Assembly (NCBI GenBank): GCA_035610365.1
Contig: CM069434.1
Span: forward strand, 103,466,806-103,530,805
Reading direction: 5' to 3'
DNA: 64,000 nucleotides
Source of the DNA: Aquatica leii
Lineage: Eukaryota; Arthropoda; Insecta; Coleoptera; Lampyridae
In this document: positions 53,837-64,000 of the stretch, piece by piece
How positions within the stretch are numbered: position 1 is the stretch's first letter
Layout: the number at the start of each line of letters is the position of its first letter
Translations under genes and position numbers: made by a program
The notes under the pieces: model-generated
Database searches by the model: none
What the model saw: only the letters and a program-made list of their open reading frames with translations
What the model was told of the DNA's origin: nothing

Positions 53837-56800
53837 TAGTGATGGTGAATTTCGTTACTTTTGAGTAATCGTTACTATTCGTTACTTATACCTTTTGTAT
53901 TCGTTACTTTAATTCGTTACTTTGATTACTTTGATTACTTTGAATACTTTGAATACATTAACAACTGTTGTGGTTGTAAATACGAGTACTGAGAGATAAT
54001 TCGTTGAATCGTTTAGCGATAAGGATTTGATTACCTTAGACGTATGTGCACAATCGACTGAAAACGTGTAGACATTTAACTTATCTGCATAAAAATTAAT
54101 TACCGTAACCAACACCGGAAAACAAAATTGCTGATTGCAGATATAGTCACTATAGGAAATTGTTATATCGAAAACATAATAATTAGATTAAATCGATTAT
54201 AGCAATTTTAATATGTAATTAAAAATACTTAACATTACAGCCTCTCAGCACTTTTCATTAAAAACTAAACTGTATAACATATAAGTATAAGACATTAACA
54301 ACTAACAAATTTTACATTGGAAAACATGAAAGTAACACACTATTCTAAAACAAGTCTTGGTTAACATTCAAAAAAATTAATTTGCTAGCGTTCTGTCCTG
54401 TCAGACGATTGCGTCTTTCATTTATTATTTGGCCAGCTTTTGAAAAAACTCTCTCGGATGGCACAGAAGAAGCTAAAATGCATATTTTTTGCCAGTGCAG
54501 CTATATCTGAATATAACATTTCTCTACATTTCCACGATTCAAGAGGGTTTTGTTTTCTAGGATTAGCTCTTCTGTCAAATAAGATTTTACTTCGTTAGCG
54601 CTTGAGATTTTGGATCAACTGACTTTTGATCTGTTGCAAGTTTGTCAAAATCCTCTCAAATTAAATTTTCTTGTATAAAGGAAGTTACATTGTCGTCTAG
54701 TGCCTTGGAAACAGGTGAGACTTCTTGATGTAACAAACTTATTAATAAAGCTACGTCATTTTTTGTTGCATTAAAACTTATTTCAGAGCGATAAGCTCTA
54801 GATTTACATCTAGGATCCAATAAAGGGCATCGGCTCATCAAAAAACTTGGCTCAACAGTTTAAAACCTTTTTTGAATTTCTTCCAATTAATTATTGATTA
54901 TTGTGCACGCTTTTAACGTAGTAGTTTTGTTAGCTATGTTTTGTAGTGCGGCATTAAGGCCTCTTATAATTACAATTAATTTTGAAAGCGTGACAGTTTT
55001 TTCAGAACTCATTTCCGTTGAAATTAATTCAAATGGTTTTAAAACAACACAAATTTCTTTTAGTTCTGTCCACTCTTCTTCTGACGGCAATTCAACAGGA
55101 TTATGTAACGATCCTATTGTCGCTGTCAAAGACTCTTGCACTTTTAAAATTCGGTCAAACATAATATATGTGGAATTCCACCTAGTTATAATATCATTTT
55201 TTAATTTAAGTGGAACTGTGCCTCTAGTCATTTGTCTTTGAATTTGAAAAAATTTTGTATTTGATTTAGTACTTTTTTGAAAGTGGTTTACAATAACTTT
55301 TATCTTATTTTTTAATGGAATTATGTCCGAAATACTTAATCCACTTTGAACTATTAAATTAATTGTGTGGGCTATACATCTTATATGATCCTTGTTTGTT
55401 AACTTTACTGCAGCTACTATATTTGCAGCATTATCGCTTGTAATTGTCAAAATTTTATTAGTGATTGCCCAATCTGTAGCAACCCGTTCTAGTTCATCGC
55501 GTAAATTAGCAGATGTATGACTGGCTTCATATACGGTACATTCTAAGCCACAAGAATGTAATACCCAGTCGTTGGTAATAAAATGAACTGTATAACCAAT
55601 ATAGCTTTTGTTGTTAATAGAAGTCCAAGAATCAGTCGTTAATGATATAGATTGCGCCTGTTCTAAAAGACGTTTTACTTTTTCAACAATGCTATTGTAT
55701 TTTTGTATTAAAAATGAATTAGTAAACGTATATCGACTGGGTATTACATAGTTAGGCTCAACACCTTTCATAAATTCTCGAAAACCAACGTCTTCAACTA
55801 GAGATAAAGGTTGCAGATCTTTAACTATCATGTTCATAATTAAATTATTAATTTTTTGCTGTCTGGTTAACGATATCGGCCGTACAAGATGACTTACAAT
55901 TGATGACTGAACAATTTTTCTTTTTTTGTTTATTTCACTTTCAGACCCACTATCAGTGTCAGTGACAGAACTTCTAGTTATTGATGGCGTTTGAAAATTA
56001 AAAGTTGAAGACTGACTGGTATTTGATGTTGTACAAGATGATTGCGCTTCTGTCTCCGAAGTTGAACTTCTAGTCTCATTATGTGTAGACAAGTTAAAAT
56101 AACTTAGTTGTATGTTTCAAAATAGTTATAAACTTACTACACTTTAAATTATTTAGACATATCTACGTTATAATCGGATTATTTATCAAACATAAAAAAT
56201 TTGTATAAAACTAAATTTACGTACCTTTTTTTTTGTTGACGTAGGTGAAGAAATGATTTTATCTTTTTGTAAAAAAGTGTGATGCCGAGTTGCCAAATGT
56301 TTTTTTAAATTTGAAGTAGAGCCACCTTTAAACGAATATGTGTTGCCACATATATTGCATTTTGCTTCACTTCGGCCAAAAATTACTGAGAAATGCAGCC
56401 AGACTGTACTTCGTTTTGAAGCTTGTTCCATTGTTTAATTACATTCGCGTTTACACTCTTTATGGTTACAAGAATTTTACAGTAAAATATAGGTTTCTGG
56501 GTTCATGTCCTATATATAGAGCAGAAGAGTGCCGAAAGTTTCCCTTAAAAGGCAAAGCTCAAAGATCAGTAAGAACATTAGTCAGAAATAGATGTATTTG
56601 TCATCATTATTTTACAAAAATGTTTTGTCTACGTTTATAATCTAATTTAAATCTGGGTAGTACAATTAAACGTGTTATGTTTTTTAAAAGTTGTTAAATA
56701 AATAAATAAGTCGATAACCGTAAATATATATTCAAGAATTAAATCATGCTCAATAATTAATACCTTATAAGTTAAAATATATGTATTATTCTGCAATGAT

Positions 56801-57293
56801 TCTTAATTTTCGATATTAATTATAATTGGTATACCTATGTACTAGTACTACCTACCTGTACCTATATCTGTATTCAAAATTTTTGAAATCATTGGTAATT
56901 TTCATTTTATAAAGTGCCAAATTTAATAAATCTAAGTAAATAGACAAGGAATCTAAGAGAAAAACAAAAATGATAATGCGTTTAAAGAATTAATATTCTG
57001 TGTCATTTATGTGATCTGTATATTCATAATACTACGGTAACTACAAATAATTAGAATGTTTCAATTGACCTTTGTTCCGTACCCGATTGCAATTCATAAG
57101 ACGCGTAATCAAGTAGTATGATTACCGAGAACGGTGAGAATAAAGAAGTACTGAAACCGATTTTGCAGCTGTGAATACTGTAATCGCATCGTACGAAAGT
57201 AACGAATACTTCGCATATTGAGTAATCGTTACTTCGGATCCTCGCGTGTAACGAGTACTCATGTAACGAATAGTTACTTATTCTCCATCACTA
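53837..57293 (-). mobile_element. hAT transposon, full length, transposase broken
   Basis: Ends TAGTGATGG and CCATCACTA are flanked by a perfect 8-bp duplication GTTATAAT (53829-53836, 57294-57301). The subterminal regions repeat CGTTACTTT/GTAACGAATA-type motifs (53855-53950 and 57195-57280), likely transposase-binding sites. At 3457 bp it has the size of an autonomous hAT element. It encodes one transposase on the minus strand. The intact duplication and long open frame suggest fairly recent insertion. Confidence 0.95.
54345..56431 (-). pseudogene. hAT transposase (ZBED-like, Ac family)
   Basis: Exon 1 (56431 to about 56222) encodes a BED zinc finger: VWLHFSVIFGRSEAKCNICG then GGSTSNLKKHLATRHHTFLQ. 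A donor GTACGT follows. The main frame (about 56092-54887, 401 residues) reads SLTTDSWTSINNKSYIGYTV, SDNAANIVAAVKL, IRCIAHTINLIVQSGL and NDIITRWNSTYIMFDRIL, the RNase-H-like core. The C-terminal dimerisation domain is at 54370-54500: ILASSVPSERVFSKAGQIIN then ERRNRLTGQNASK. Stops at about 54887 and about 54656, and frame loss between 54500 and 54655, separate core and dimerisation domain, so this copy should not make a full enzyme. The acceptor of exon 2 is not certain. Confidence 0.88.
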
Positions 57294-57301
57294 GTTATAA
57301 T

Positions 57302-57744
57302 AATAGATCCAATATTATCTAATAATCTATAAAGAATATTAGTTAACGTACTAAATACAATCTAGTTTTGAAATAGTGGGTAAAATGTAATGTATTTAAT
57401 CGGTTTTTATTGAAATCTTACGAATTGCTTAGACATGAATTCATTTTTGATAAAAAAATTAATTTACTTGAAAATGTGCGAAAATTGATAAATATATTTT
57501 TTATCATTCTATACTGATATTTAAGGTTTATCAGTACTTTATCCCTCATTGATATGATACTGATATCGGCCTTGGCGGATATTTCTTAGTTTTGACAGAT
57601 TTTTCAATAAAATGAGGAGCGTTTTTTTAATCAATTTTTATTCATGTCAATTACAACATTATAGTTAAAAAACTATTTAGTATGAGAACGATAACGGAAA
57701 TTAAAGCACCAACTGGTATTGCCTGAAACAATGAATTTCTTAAT
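57302..57744. other. Spacer between hAT element and Crypton gene
   Basis: No gene recognised. It may hold the 3' end of the Crypton element. Confidence 0.4.
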
Positions 57745-59190
57745 TTATTCATTTAGGCTTAGTACTGCAGTAGTAGAAATTTCTTGTTTGGTAACCAAAG
57801 AATCATTGCAATTTCCTAATGTGGAAATTGAGGTTGAAGCATTTTCGGTTGAACTAAACAGTTGTTTGAAAATCTTGATCTTCTTACTAATGGATTGTTT
57901 AACATGTTGCTCTAACACTGCAGACGATTTCTAACTCCCAAATTTCTTTAACGTCAAAATATCACATCCGCATTCAAGCAACATAGTAGCAGCAGATCTT
58001 CTAAAACTATGACCTGTGTACTTTTCAAGTTCTTTCAAATTTAAAAACTTTGCAATTTTTCTTAGAATTTTTCCAATTTTATGAATTGCGACAAATTGTC
58101 GTGTGCACTTGCCGTTTCTATAATCCACAAAAACACACTGATTTTCTAAACCTGGCGGTCGAAGTGCTGCGTATTTTCTATATAAAGTACAACTTTGAAA
58201 GGGTATGCAGCGTTTTCAATTTTGTCCAGACATAACAAAATGAGTTCTTCACATCGGCAAGCGCCAAATACTCCAAATATAGTAATAACTTTTTCTAGTA
58301 ACTCGTCCGATGCTTTGACTAGATATTTTCTCACTTCTTCTCTTGTCAATATTTTTGCTTTATTTGATTTGTAACATTCAGATTTTCTTCGTACCAAAGT
58401 AAAAACGTTTCCATATCTACACGAACATAACGGGAACTTGTAGTAATAACAAACAACCTAGCATAATAGCAACATTATCATAGAGCTTCAAAAAAGTTTT
58501 TAACATAGAGATTTTAGTCCATAAAGTATTCGGTGCAAACTTTTTCGATAATTCCGTTACATAGCACAACAAAATTTCTTCATTCATGCTACACACATTT
58601 TTTCTTTTGTATTGTAAAACTCATTAGTTTATGTATTATTGTATTTTGTTAGGCTAGTTATTATTGTTATAAGACGCAGCATTGCAAATCGCTATAATCT
58701 CAAGCAAAATTCTATGAATAAACATTTTTACGAGAGCCATTCATTTATTTCACGACAAGAAGGTCAATTCTACGAATCCGTATTTCCGGCGATCCTCTTA
58801 GTGAGCCTCTGCAGTAGGTACCCTACATACGCTCGGTGGTCGTCGCGCCCGGACCCGGCGCCTGGTGAAATATATAGTGGCTGGAATGGAAGACGGTGGC
58901 TGCGTCTTATCCTGGTTTATTACCTGTACAGGTTTTATTCTTACTTAATTACGCTGCATTGCGAATCGCATTTTTCTTGCATCTACGCATGTCTTTGTGA
59001 CGGATTTGCCTTTATGGTTTTAACGGGAAATTTTGCCCTCAGTCTTCGTTACAGTTTTACTCTACGTTGTAAAAGCTTTATATTCCTTTATGTATCGTTC
59101 CCTTGTTTTTATGAGCAACAGTTCACTACTTGCTTCAGCCGCTTCGTCTAGATCTTGAGAAATTTCCACAAATTTTCCAGTTGCTTCCAT
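57745..59190 (-). pseudogene. Crypton-I-like tyrosine recombinase, split by an insertion and broken
   Basis: Reads from 59190: MEATGKFVEISQDLDEAAEA, LLLIKTRERYIKEYKAF, then after a 447-bp insert (58620-59066) a core-binding domain SMNEEILLCYVTELSKKFAP and TLWTKISMLKTFLKLYDNV. The catalytic domain follows: ILTREEVRKYLVKASDELLE, IFGVFGACRCEELILLCLDK (Arg box), GKCTRQFVAIHKIGKILRKI and YTGHSFRRSAATMLLECGCD (HxxR box). The tail SAVLEQHVKQSISKKIKIFK ends at TAA 57745-57747. Cryptons are DNA transposons that move with a tyrosine recombinase. Breaks: TAG where family members have Trp in the GSW motif after LTLKKF (57931), a stop and frame change near 58400-58440, and a frame change near the insertion. 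The element ends were not identified; Cryptons lack TIRs. Confidence 0.85.
58620..59066. mobile_element. 447-bp insertion in the Crypton gene, 8-bp duplication
   Basis: TTGTAAAA flanks it on both sides (58612-58619, 59067-59074). The ends CTCATTAGTTTATG and CAGTTTTACTCTACG are not clear inverted copies. Two related stretches occur inside: GACGCAGCATTGCAAATCGC (58674) and TACGCTGCATTGCGAATCGC (58952). The middle is GC-rich (GTCGTCGCGCCCGGACCCGG at 58840). A 170-residue open frame crosses it but shows no known domain. Confidence 0.65.
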
Positions 59191-62100
59191 CGTGTACAAT
59201 ATTTTCAAATATTAGTATTTACTTTATTGTGTTTGTAACTTATTTTAATTGCGACAAAATATCAAAGTGTTATATATTAGTCTTCTATTTATTACTAGTA
59301 AACAGCAAACAGAAAATTTTGTATTTGGTCCTATGTTGAACCAATATTGGATACATATAGAAAATTTGTATGTGTCGCATAATGACTCAATTCAAAATAG
59401 TTTTGTCAAGATTTGAACATTGGTGCAATGTCTAGCCGACCAATAGCCAATGTTCATTACTACTTGGAAAATAGTTTAGGTTCTTTAATTATAATGAAAA
59501 AATGAATAATCATACATACGTATGAGTTTTCGTATAGTTAAAACATAAACATATTATTAAGTATTATTTATTTTACATTTAGTAAACTAATTATTATGTT
59601 GCGTATTACAAATATTTTTTTATTTATTCATCATGTTGGTAGAGCATAATATCTTTTCCCAGGTTTTTTCCTCTTCTGGAATCTGTAGGTAAACTCAATA
59701 AAAATAATAAAAAAATATAATTCGATTATTTTTAATTTTTTTACAATAAACGATTTCAAACTTAATCAAACAAGTATTGTAGACAAATTGCATCAATTTT
59801 ACAATTTTCAGTTTTTGACGCGTGACGTACAGTTTATTTTTAGCGAAAATTATACAAATCCACTTCCGTTACCGGCCCAACAGCAAGTAAGTTGAATATA
59901 AACTCTCTCCCTTGTATATCATCACATTAAAATAATCTAAACTATCGTTTTTAATTCCTATCATGTGATTTATTAAGCTTTTATTGTATTAACTGTCTTT
60001 TCTATAGATAAGCGCTTAGTAAATACCTTTATTTGAATCCTAGAACCACATGGTTTTTCTTCATGATTAGACCGCAAAAAACCTCTAACAATAAAATAAT
60101 TATTTTTAGAACTTGTAATCCTGAAATAGTCTTTTCTTGTTTATTTTTGACGATCACGTTATAAAAAACCGCACACAACTTTCACAGTAACTTTCTTAAT
60201 TTCACCATCTCACACGTATTCAACTATTATTCTTTTTTGTTTGTGGTTTGTCAATCAGATAATTTTTAATCCCTTATTAATGTCATTTTTTTCACCTTAA
60301 TTAATTATTTTTTTTTACATGTACATTGAGACAATCGACTTAAAACGCCATCGGTCGGTAGAAACAGTGAATCTTTTACTAACACCTCAGGAGCAGTTAT
60401 ACGTAATACCGGCATCATCACGCTACAAACTCAGTTGGCAGAATATTTATTAAAGTTTTGTGGTGGCAAAATAAATTTCTCGGTGACTTTGTGAAGCTTG
60501 TGCATTCTAGAGTAAGTAGTTTTTAATTATCTTCTAATTATTGCCGGTTATATACATGTTTGCAGTGTGTAAATACAAGCTTAATTTAAATATAAATATA
60601 ACCTAAACATTTTAGTTGAGATTAGTTTCATCCTTGTTTATATACATTATAGTTAGACAATGACTGCGCTAAAATTGAAAACATTAATTTGGATGCAAAA
60701 AGGATTAGTTTTGGATGCAAACGCAAAATTGACATATTAAGCGGTACTTTTGTTAATATTACAGATTTCTAAGTTACAGATCAGTATATTCTCTTACAGT
60801 AATCTATAAAGATACAGTTTCAGAGATTTGGAAAAGACATACGTTCTTTTTTATTCTATGTAAAATAACCTTGAAAGAAAATTATATCTATGCACTATCA
60901 CACTTATGTTATGAAATTCGGTCTACGTAAGCAACTGGTATTCTGAGAAACATAATTATTCCCCTAATAGAAGACAATTTTATAATTGAATGTACAGTTT
61001 CTAATTTCTATATATTTTTGTTTATAGTATTTGAGCCATCAAAACAATAAAATAAACTACTAAAATTTCTACTTAAATTAGATTAAAGTTAACTAGTTAA
61101 TGAATACACATGCTGATAAAAAAAATGATACAAACAAACCTGAAAATAAATTGATAACACAAACCTAAATTATGATTACTATAAGCGGCGTTTTTTCTAT
61201 GTAGCAGCATGCGTCCGGATTGTTACTTTAGTAAAGTGACAACATTACCCGATTAAAAACATTATCCGTGATTCCGATAAGCGGCGAGCGCTGTAAGTAA
61301 TTCATACGAAAATTTAAATCAGTAATTTGGTTCTGAAGTCCGATTCTTTGAAGCATCGCCCTAAATTTATTGCTAAAGATACATCTAAAGTGCTAATAAG
61401 CTTGTATATTTATATTTTATGTGCCTTTTGAGTAGTATAAACATTTAAAAAAAATTAAATTAGAACATCTTCGTTGGCTCAGTAAAATAAATTTGTTAGA
61501 CATGTCCTTGTTTTTCTTAAAAATTTTTTGATGTAAAGGTATTTAAGTTTCATATAGTTGAAAAGAGAAAAAAAGACTTTATCAAATGAGTATAATAAAG
61601 ACGTGCCTTGCCATTTAAAAAAATGTAAGTGTTATTCGTTGCGATTTTGTTTACAGCAAAAATTTAAATTGATATCTCCCAGGTGGTAGATAACTAAGTG
61701 ATAAACAACTTTTATTTACAACTTTTTCGTGTAAAGTGCATATTTATCGACCTGTATAATATAATCCATACTTTTCGGACACACTGTATGTATACATATA
61801 TAAAGATGTATGTATAAAATGTTTATTAAACACATCTTTAAATGTTATTATAACTATATTTTTATAGTTAACCATAATAATAAAACTTTAAATCTAATTA
61901 AGCTAAAAACAAGTTACATACAATTGACAAAACAAAGTTTTCAAAAGCTAATTAAATGATACAAATTAGTTTAGAGTTATGAAACCAACAATAACTTGGA
62001 GTTATAAAGTAAACAAACCTGAAATAGTTTACCGAGAAACATGAAAACAATAAAGTGAAGCATCATCATAACGTAATTTTTAAAAATTGTTAGAAACCAA

Positions 62101-64000
62101 AACGATAATAAAGCCAGTTAAAATAATATTTTAATCTTCTTAAAGTCTTCTCTACAAATGTATATATTTTTTAATATTTTATTTTAAGAGCTTAATTTTT
62201 TTTCGCTAATAAGAATTAGCATCATCAGTATAACTAAAAACTAAGATTAAAAAAGTTGAATATAAGTAATGAATACTAACCAAATAAAATTGTTAACAAA
62301 TTCTTAAGTGCACAAATTGCGAAATGTACTATCTTGTATATTTATCATACTGAAGTTAGATTTTTACTTTCGACGCCCTATAACGAGTTTTGTTTTTATT
62401 TTGCTTTCTGTCAAGACGTTAAACCTCCATTACTTAAAATTGTGCTTACGATGTTTAAATTAATTTCCTAACATCATTGACTTGTGTTGAGGCTATGATA
62501 CAAAACGACAATGGGTTTCTATTAGTTTATTCATCAGAGGCACGACCCGACACGTGTTAGTCCACATGTATTCGGTGTATTCTCTACCAATGAAGGGTTA
62601 ATATCCACCAAAAAGCTGTATGGAAATATTATAATTTGGAACCCCTAATTTAAATCTAAAAAGGAAGCCCTTGTTACAAGCTTTACGTCTTACGAACCTT
62701 GCACGGCCAACTCATACAGTCGGAGATGGGGAGGTCCACAAGAAGTATGCTTAAGGGCGCCAGATCTGATCCAAGATAACACTTCTGCCTCGATCACGTC
62801 AGACGATCCAAACTTGTAACTAAATTTGAGGTTCGTAATCCTTATTACTCTGATGTTCGAGTAACCCAAAATTAGTTAGTAGATGACGATAAATACAGGA
62901 GAAAGGAAAAAATGACAAGAGCGATTAACAAATATAACTACTTTAATGTGTTAACGTTGAATATTAACAAGAGTATATGAAATTTCTTCACTCATCCATG
63001 CTCGAATGATTTCTAAGTATAATTAGCAAATATAACATCTTTACTTTAGTAGCGTAGCAAATTGAAAGCTATATATTACATTCTCAATCCATAAATACTA
63101 GAAGAACTAACAATTATCGTTAACAAGTGTAGAAAACTTTGATTTCGCAACACATAAGTTTTACAAGATTATATCGAATTTTTAGTGCATGAATGCCCGC
63201 AGTATCGGCAACACACAATACACATTTAAGTTAGGTCGAAACGAACAGCACAGAAAATCTCGTAATAAATATGTTTTTCACACACACAGCATGCGATACA
63301 GTTAAATGAATGATTTAAGTTACCTTATTGGTATATAAACAGTAAACGTAATTACGGTCATTAACATGAATCAAAATTCCGTGAGTAACTTTCGGGAAAA
63401 CGATATAAAAGTTAAGCAAATAAACTCACCCCAAAATCCAGTGTCCACTTTCGCAAAGAAAACGTTTTTCCCGCTAGCGGCCTGTAATAAGTATTTAAAA
63501 GCAAATCGTGTCACACACTAACTCACGAAGAATAGGAAGCTACAAAATTAATATTAATAAATCTGTTACGGTAATTTTCATTACGTACGCCTTTGTTGTT
63601 ACGGTTGAAATCTTCATTAGGTACGCCTATGGGTTTTCGACGTGAAATTAGATTCGAGTTTTGACAACCGCTAACTATCCTTTGCGCATGAGATGTCATT
63701 TGGTAGAAAGTCGTGACATGTGGAATATGTAATGGCCTGTAATTAGTGAAGATTAATAAAATCCGTTACCATCGGGGAAATAATGGAAAACCATTTATAA
63801 TTATTTAATTTCTTAATTTCGTTAAGACGTTACAGGGTGAGCTAAAGTCATCTTTTAATATAAACTCGTTTGTAATTCGTTTTCCTTTTGACAGCCATTT
63901 TGCATCCCTTCATGTTATAACTGTAATATTCTCGATAAATGGATATCGTAACTATTAGTAACTAAGGCATCCCGTTGCCGGACTCGAGCGCTAGCAGAAG
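59191..64000. other. Unassigned right end of the window
   Basis: AT-rich with no recognised gene. Weak hints only: a short minus-strand exon-like stretch at about 59626-59688, and a possible transcript leader near 60340-60510 followed by a consensus donor GTAAGT. There is also a short direct duplication near 63568-63632 (ACGGT..TTCATTA.GTACGCCT twice). Some of this may be intron of Neurotactin, whose 5' exons should lie to the right. Confidence 0.4.

Noticed and set aside
54894-55241. 115-residue plus-strand open frame
   Set aside because: Antisense shadow of the hAT transposase core.
58639-59151. 170-residue plus-strand open frame
   Set aside because: It crosses an insertion boundary and runs antisense to the Crypton gene; no domain and an odd composition.

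Overview
This is a window of an AT-rich, intron-bearing animal genome, most likely an insect. It holds Neurotactin, an arthropod adhesion protein, a DUF4806 protein of a kind common in insects, and an insect-style set of transposons (Crypton-I-like, Penelope-like, hAT, Harbinger, Tc1/mariner, pogo, copia, gypsy). The species cannot be told from the sequence. All calls are by eye from motifs, splice signals and repeats; no database search was run.

Three host genes are visible. (1) 1094-6245, plus strand: the 3' part of a DUF4806-domain gene in four exons. Its 5' end lies outside the window, one exon carries an apparent one-base frame slip, and a Harbinger transposon sits in an intron. (2) 12375-34918, plus strand: an orthologue of HMMR/RHAMM, a long coiled-coil spindle protein. 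Five exons encode about 796 residues. Intron 2 is about 19.8 kb and packed with nested transposons; intron 3 is only 51 nt. (3) 50503-52226, minus strand: the membrane span and extracellular esterase-like domain of Neurotactin, with one in-frame TAA. Its cytoplasmic exons were not found.

Nearly everything else is mobile-element debris. 2.3-5.6 kb: Harbinger and an inverted repeat. 6.8-7.26 kb: a degenerate array of about 25-bp units. 7.4-10.7 kb: a gypsy-like fossil split by a terminal-inverted-repeat (TIR) element whose second copy lies at 48.3-50.4 kb. HMMR intron 2 (12.8-32.6 kb): a copia fragment, a copia element with both LTRs that was entered by a Sola-like transposon with arms of almost 690 bp, a second Sola-like transposase, hAT, Tc1/mariner and pogo fragments, and several small foldback elements. 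35.4-40.5 kb: a hAT-like MITE and a Penelope-like element with long inverted terminal repeats holding hammerhead-ribozyme-like motifs. 42.2-45.4 kb: a gypsy-like fossil with two LTRs. 46.0-46.5 kb: a pyrimidine-rich direct duplication rich in GCCAT. 53.8-57.3 kb: a near-complete hAT element with 8-bp target duplication. 57.7-59.2 kb: a Crypton tyrosine-recombinase gene split by a 447-bp insert. From 59.2 kb to the end no gene was recognised.

No operon-like or clearly new multi-gene system was found. The points most worth a second look are the Neurotactin stop codon, the ribozyme-like motifs of the Penelope-like element, the long-armed Sola-like element with its divergent relative in the same intron, the paired TIR elements (one abutting the 3' end of Neurotactin), and the 25-bp degenerate array.
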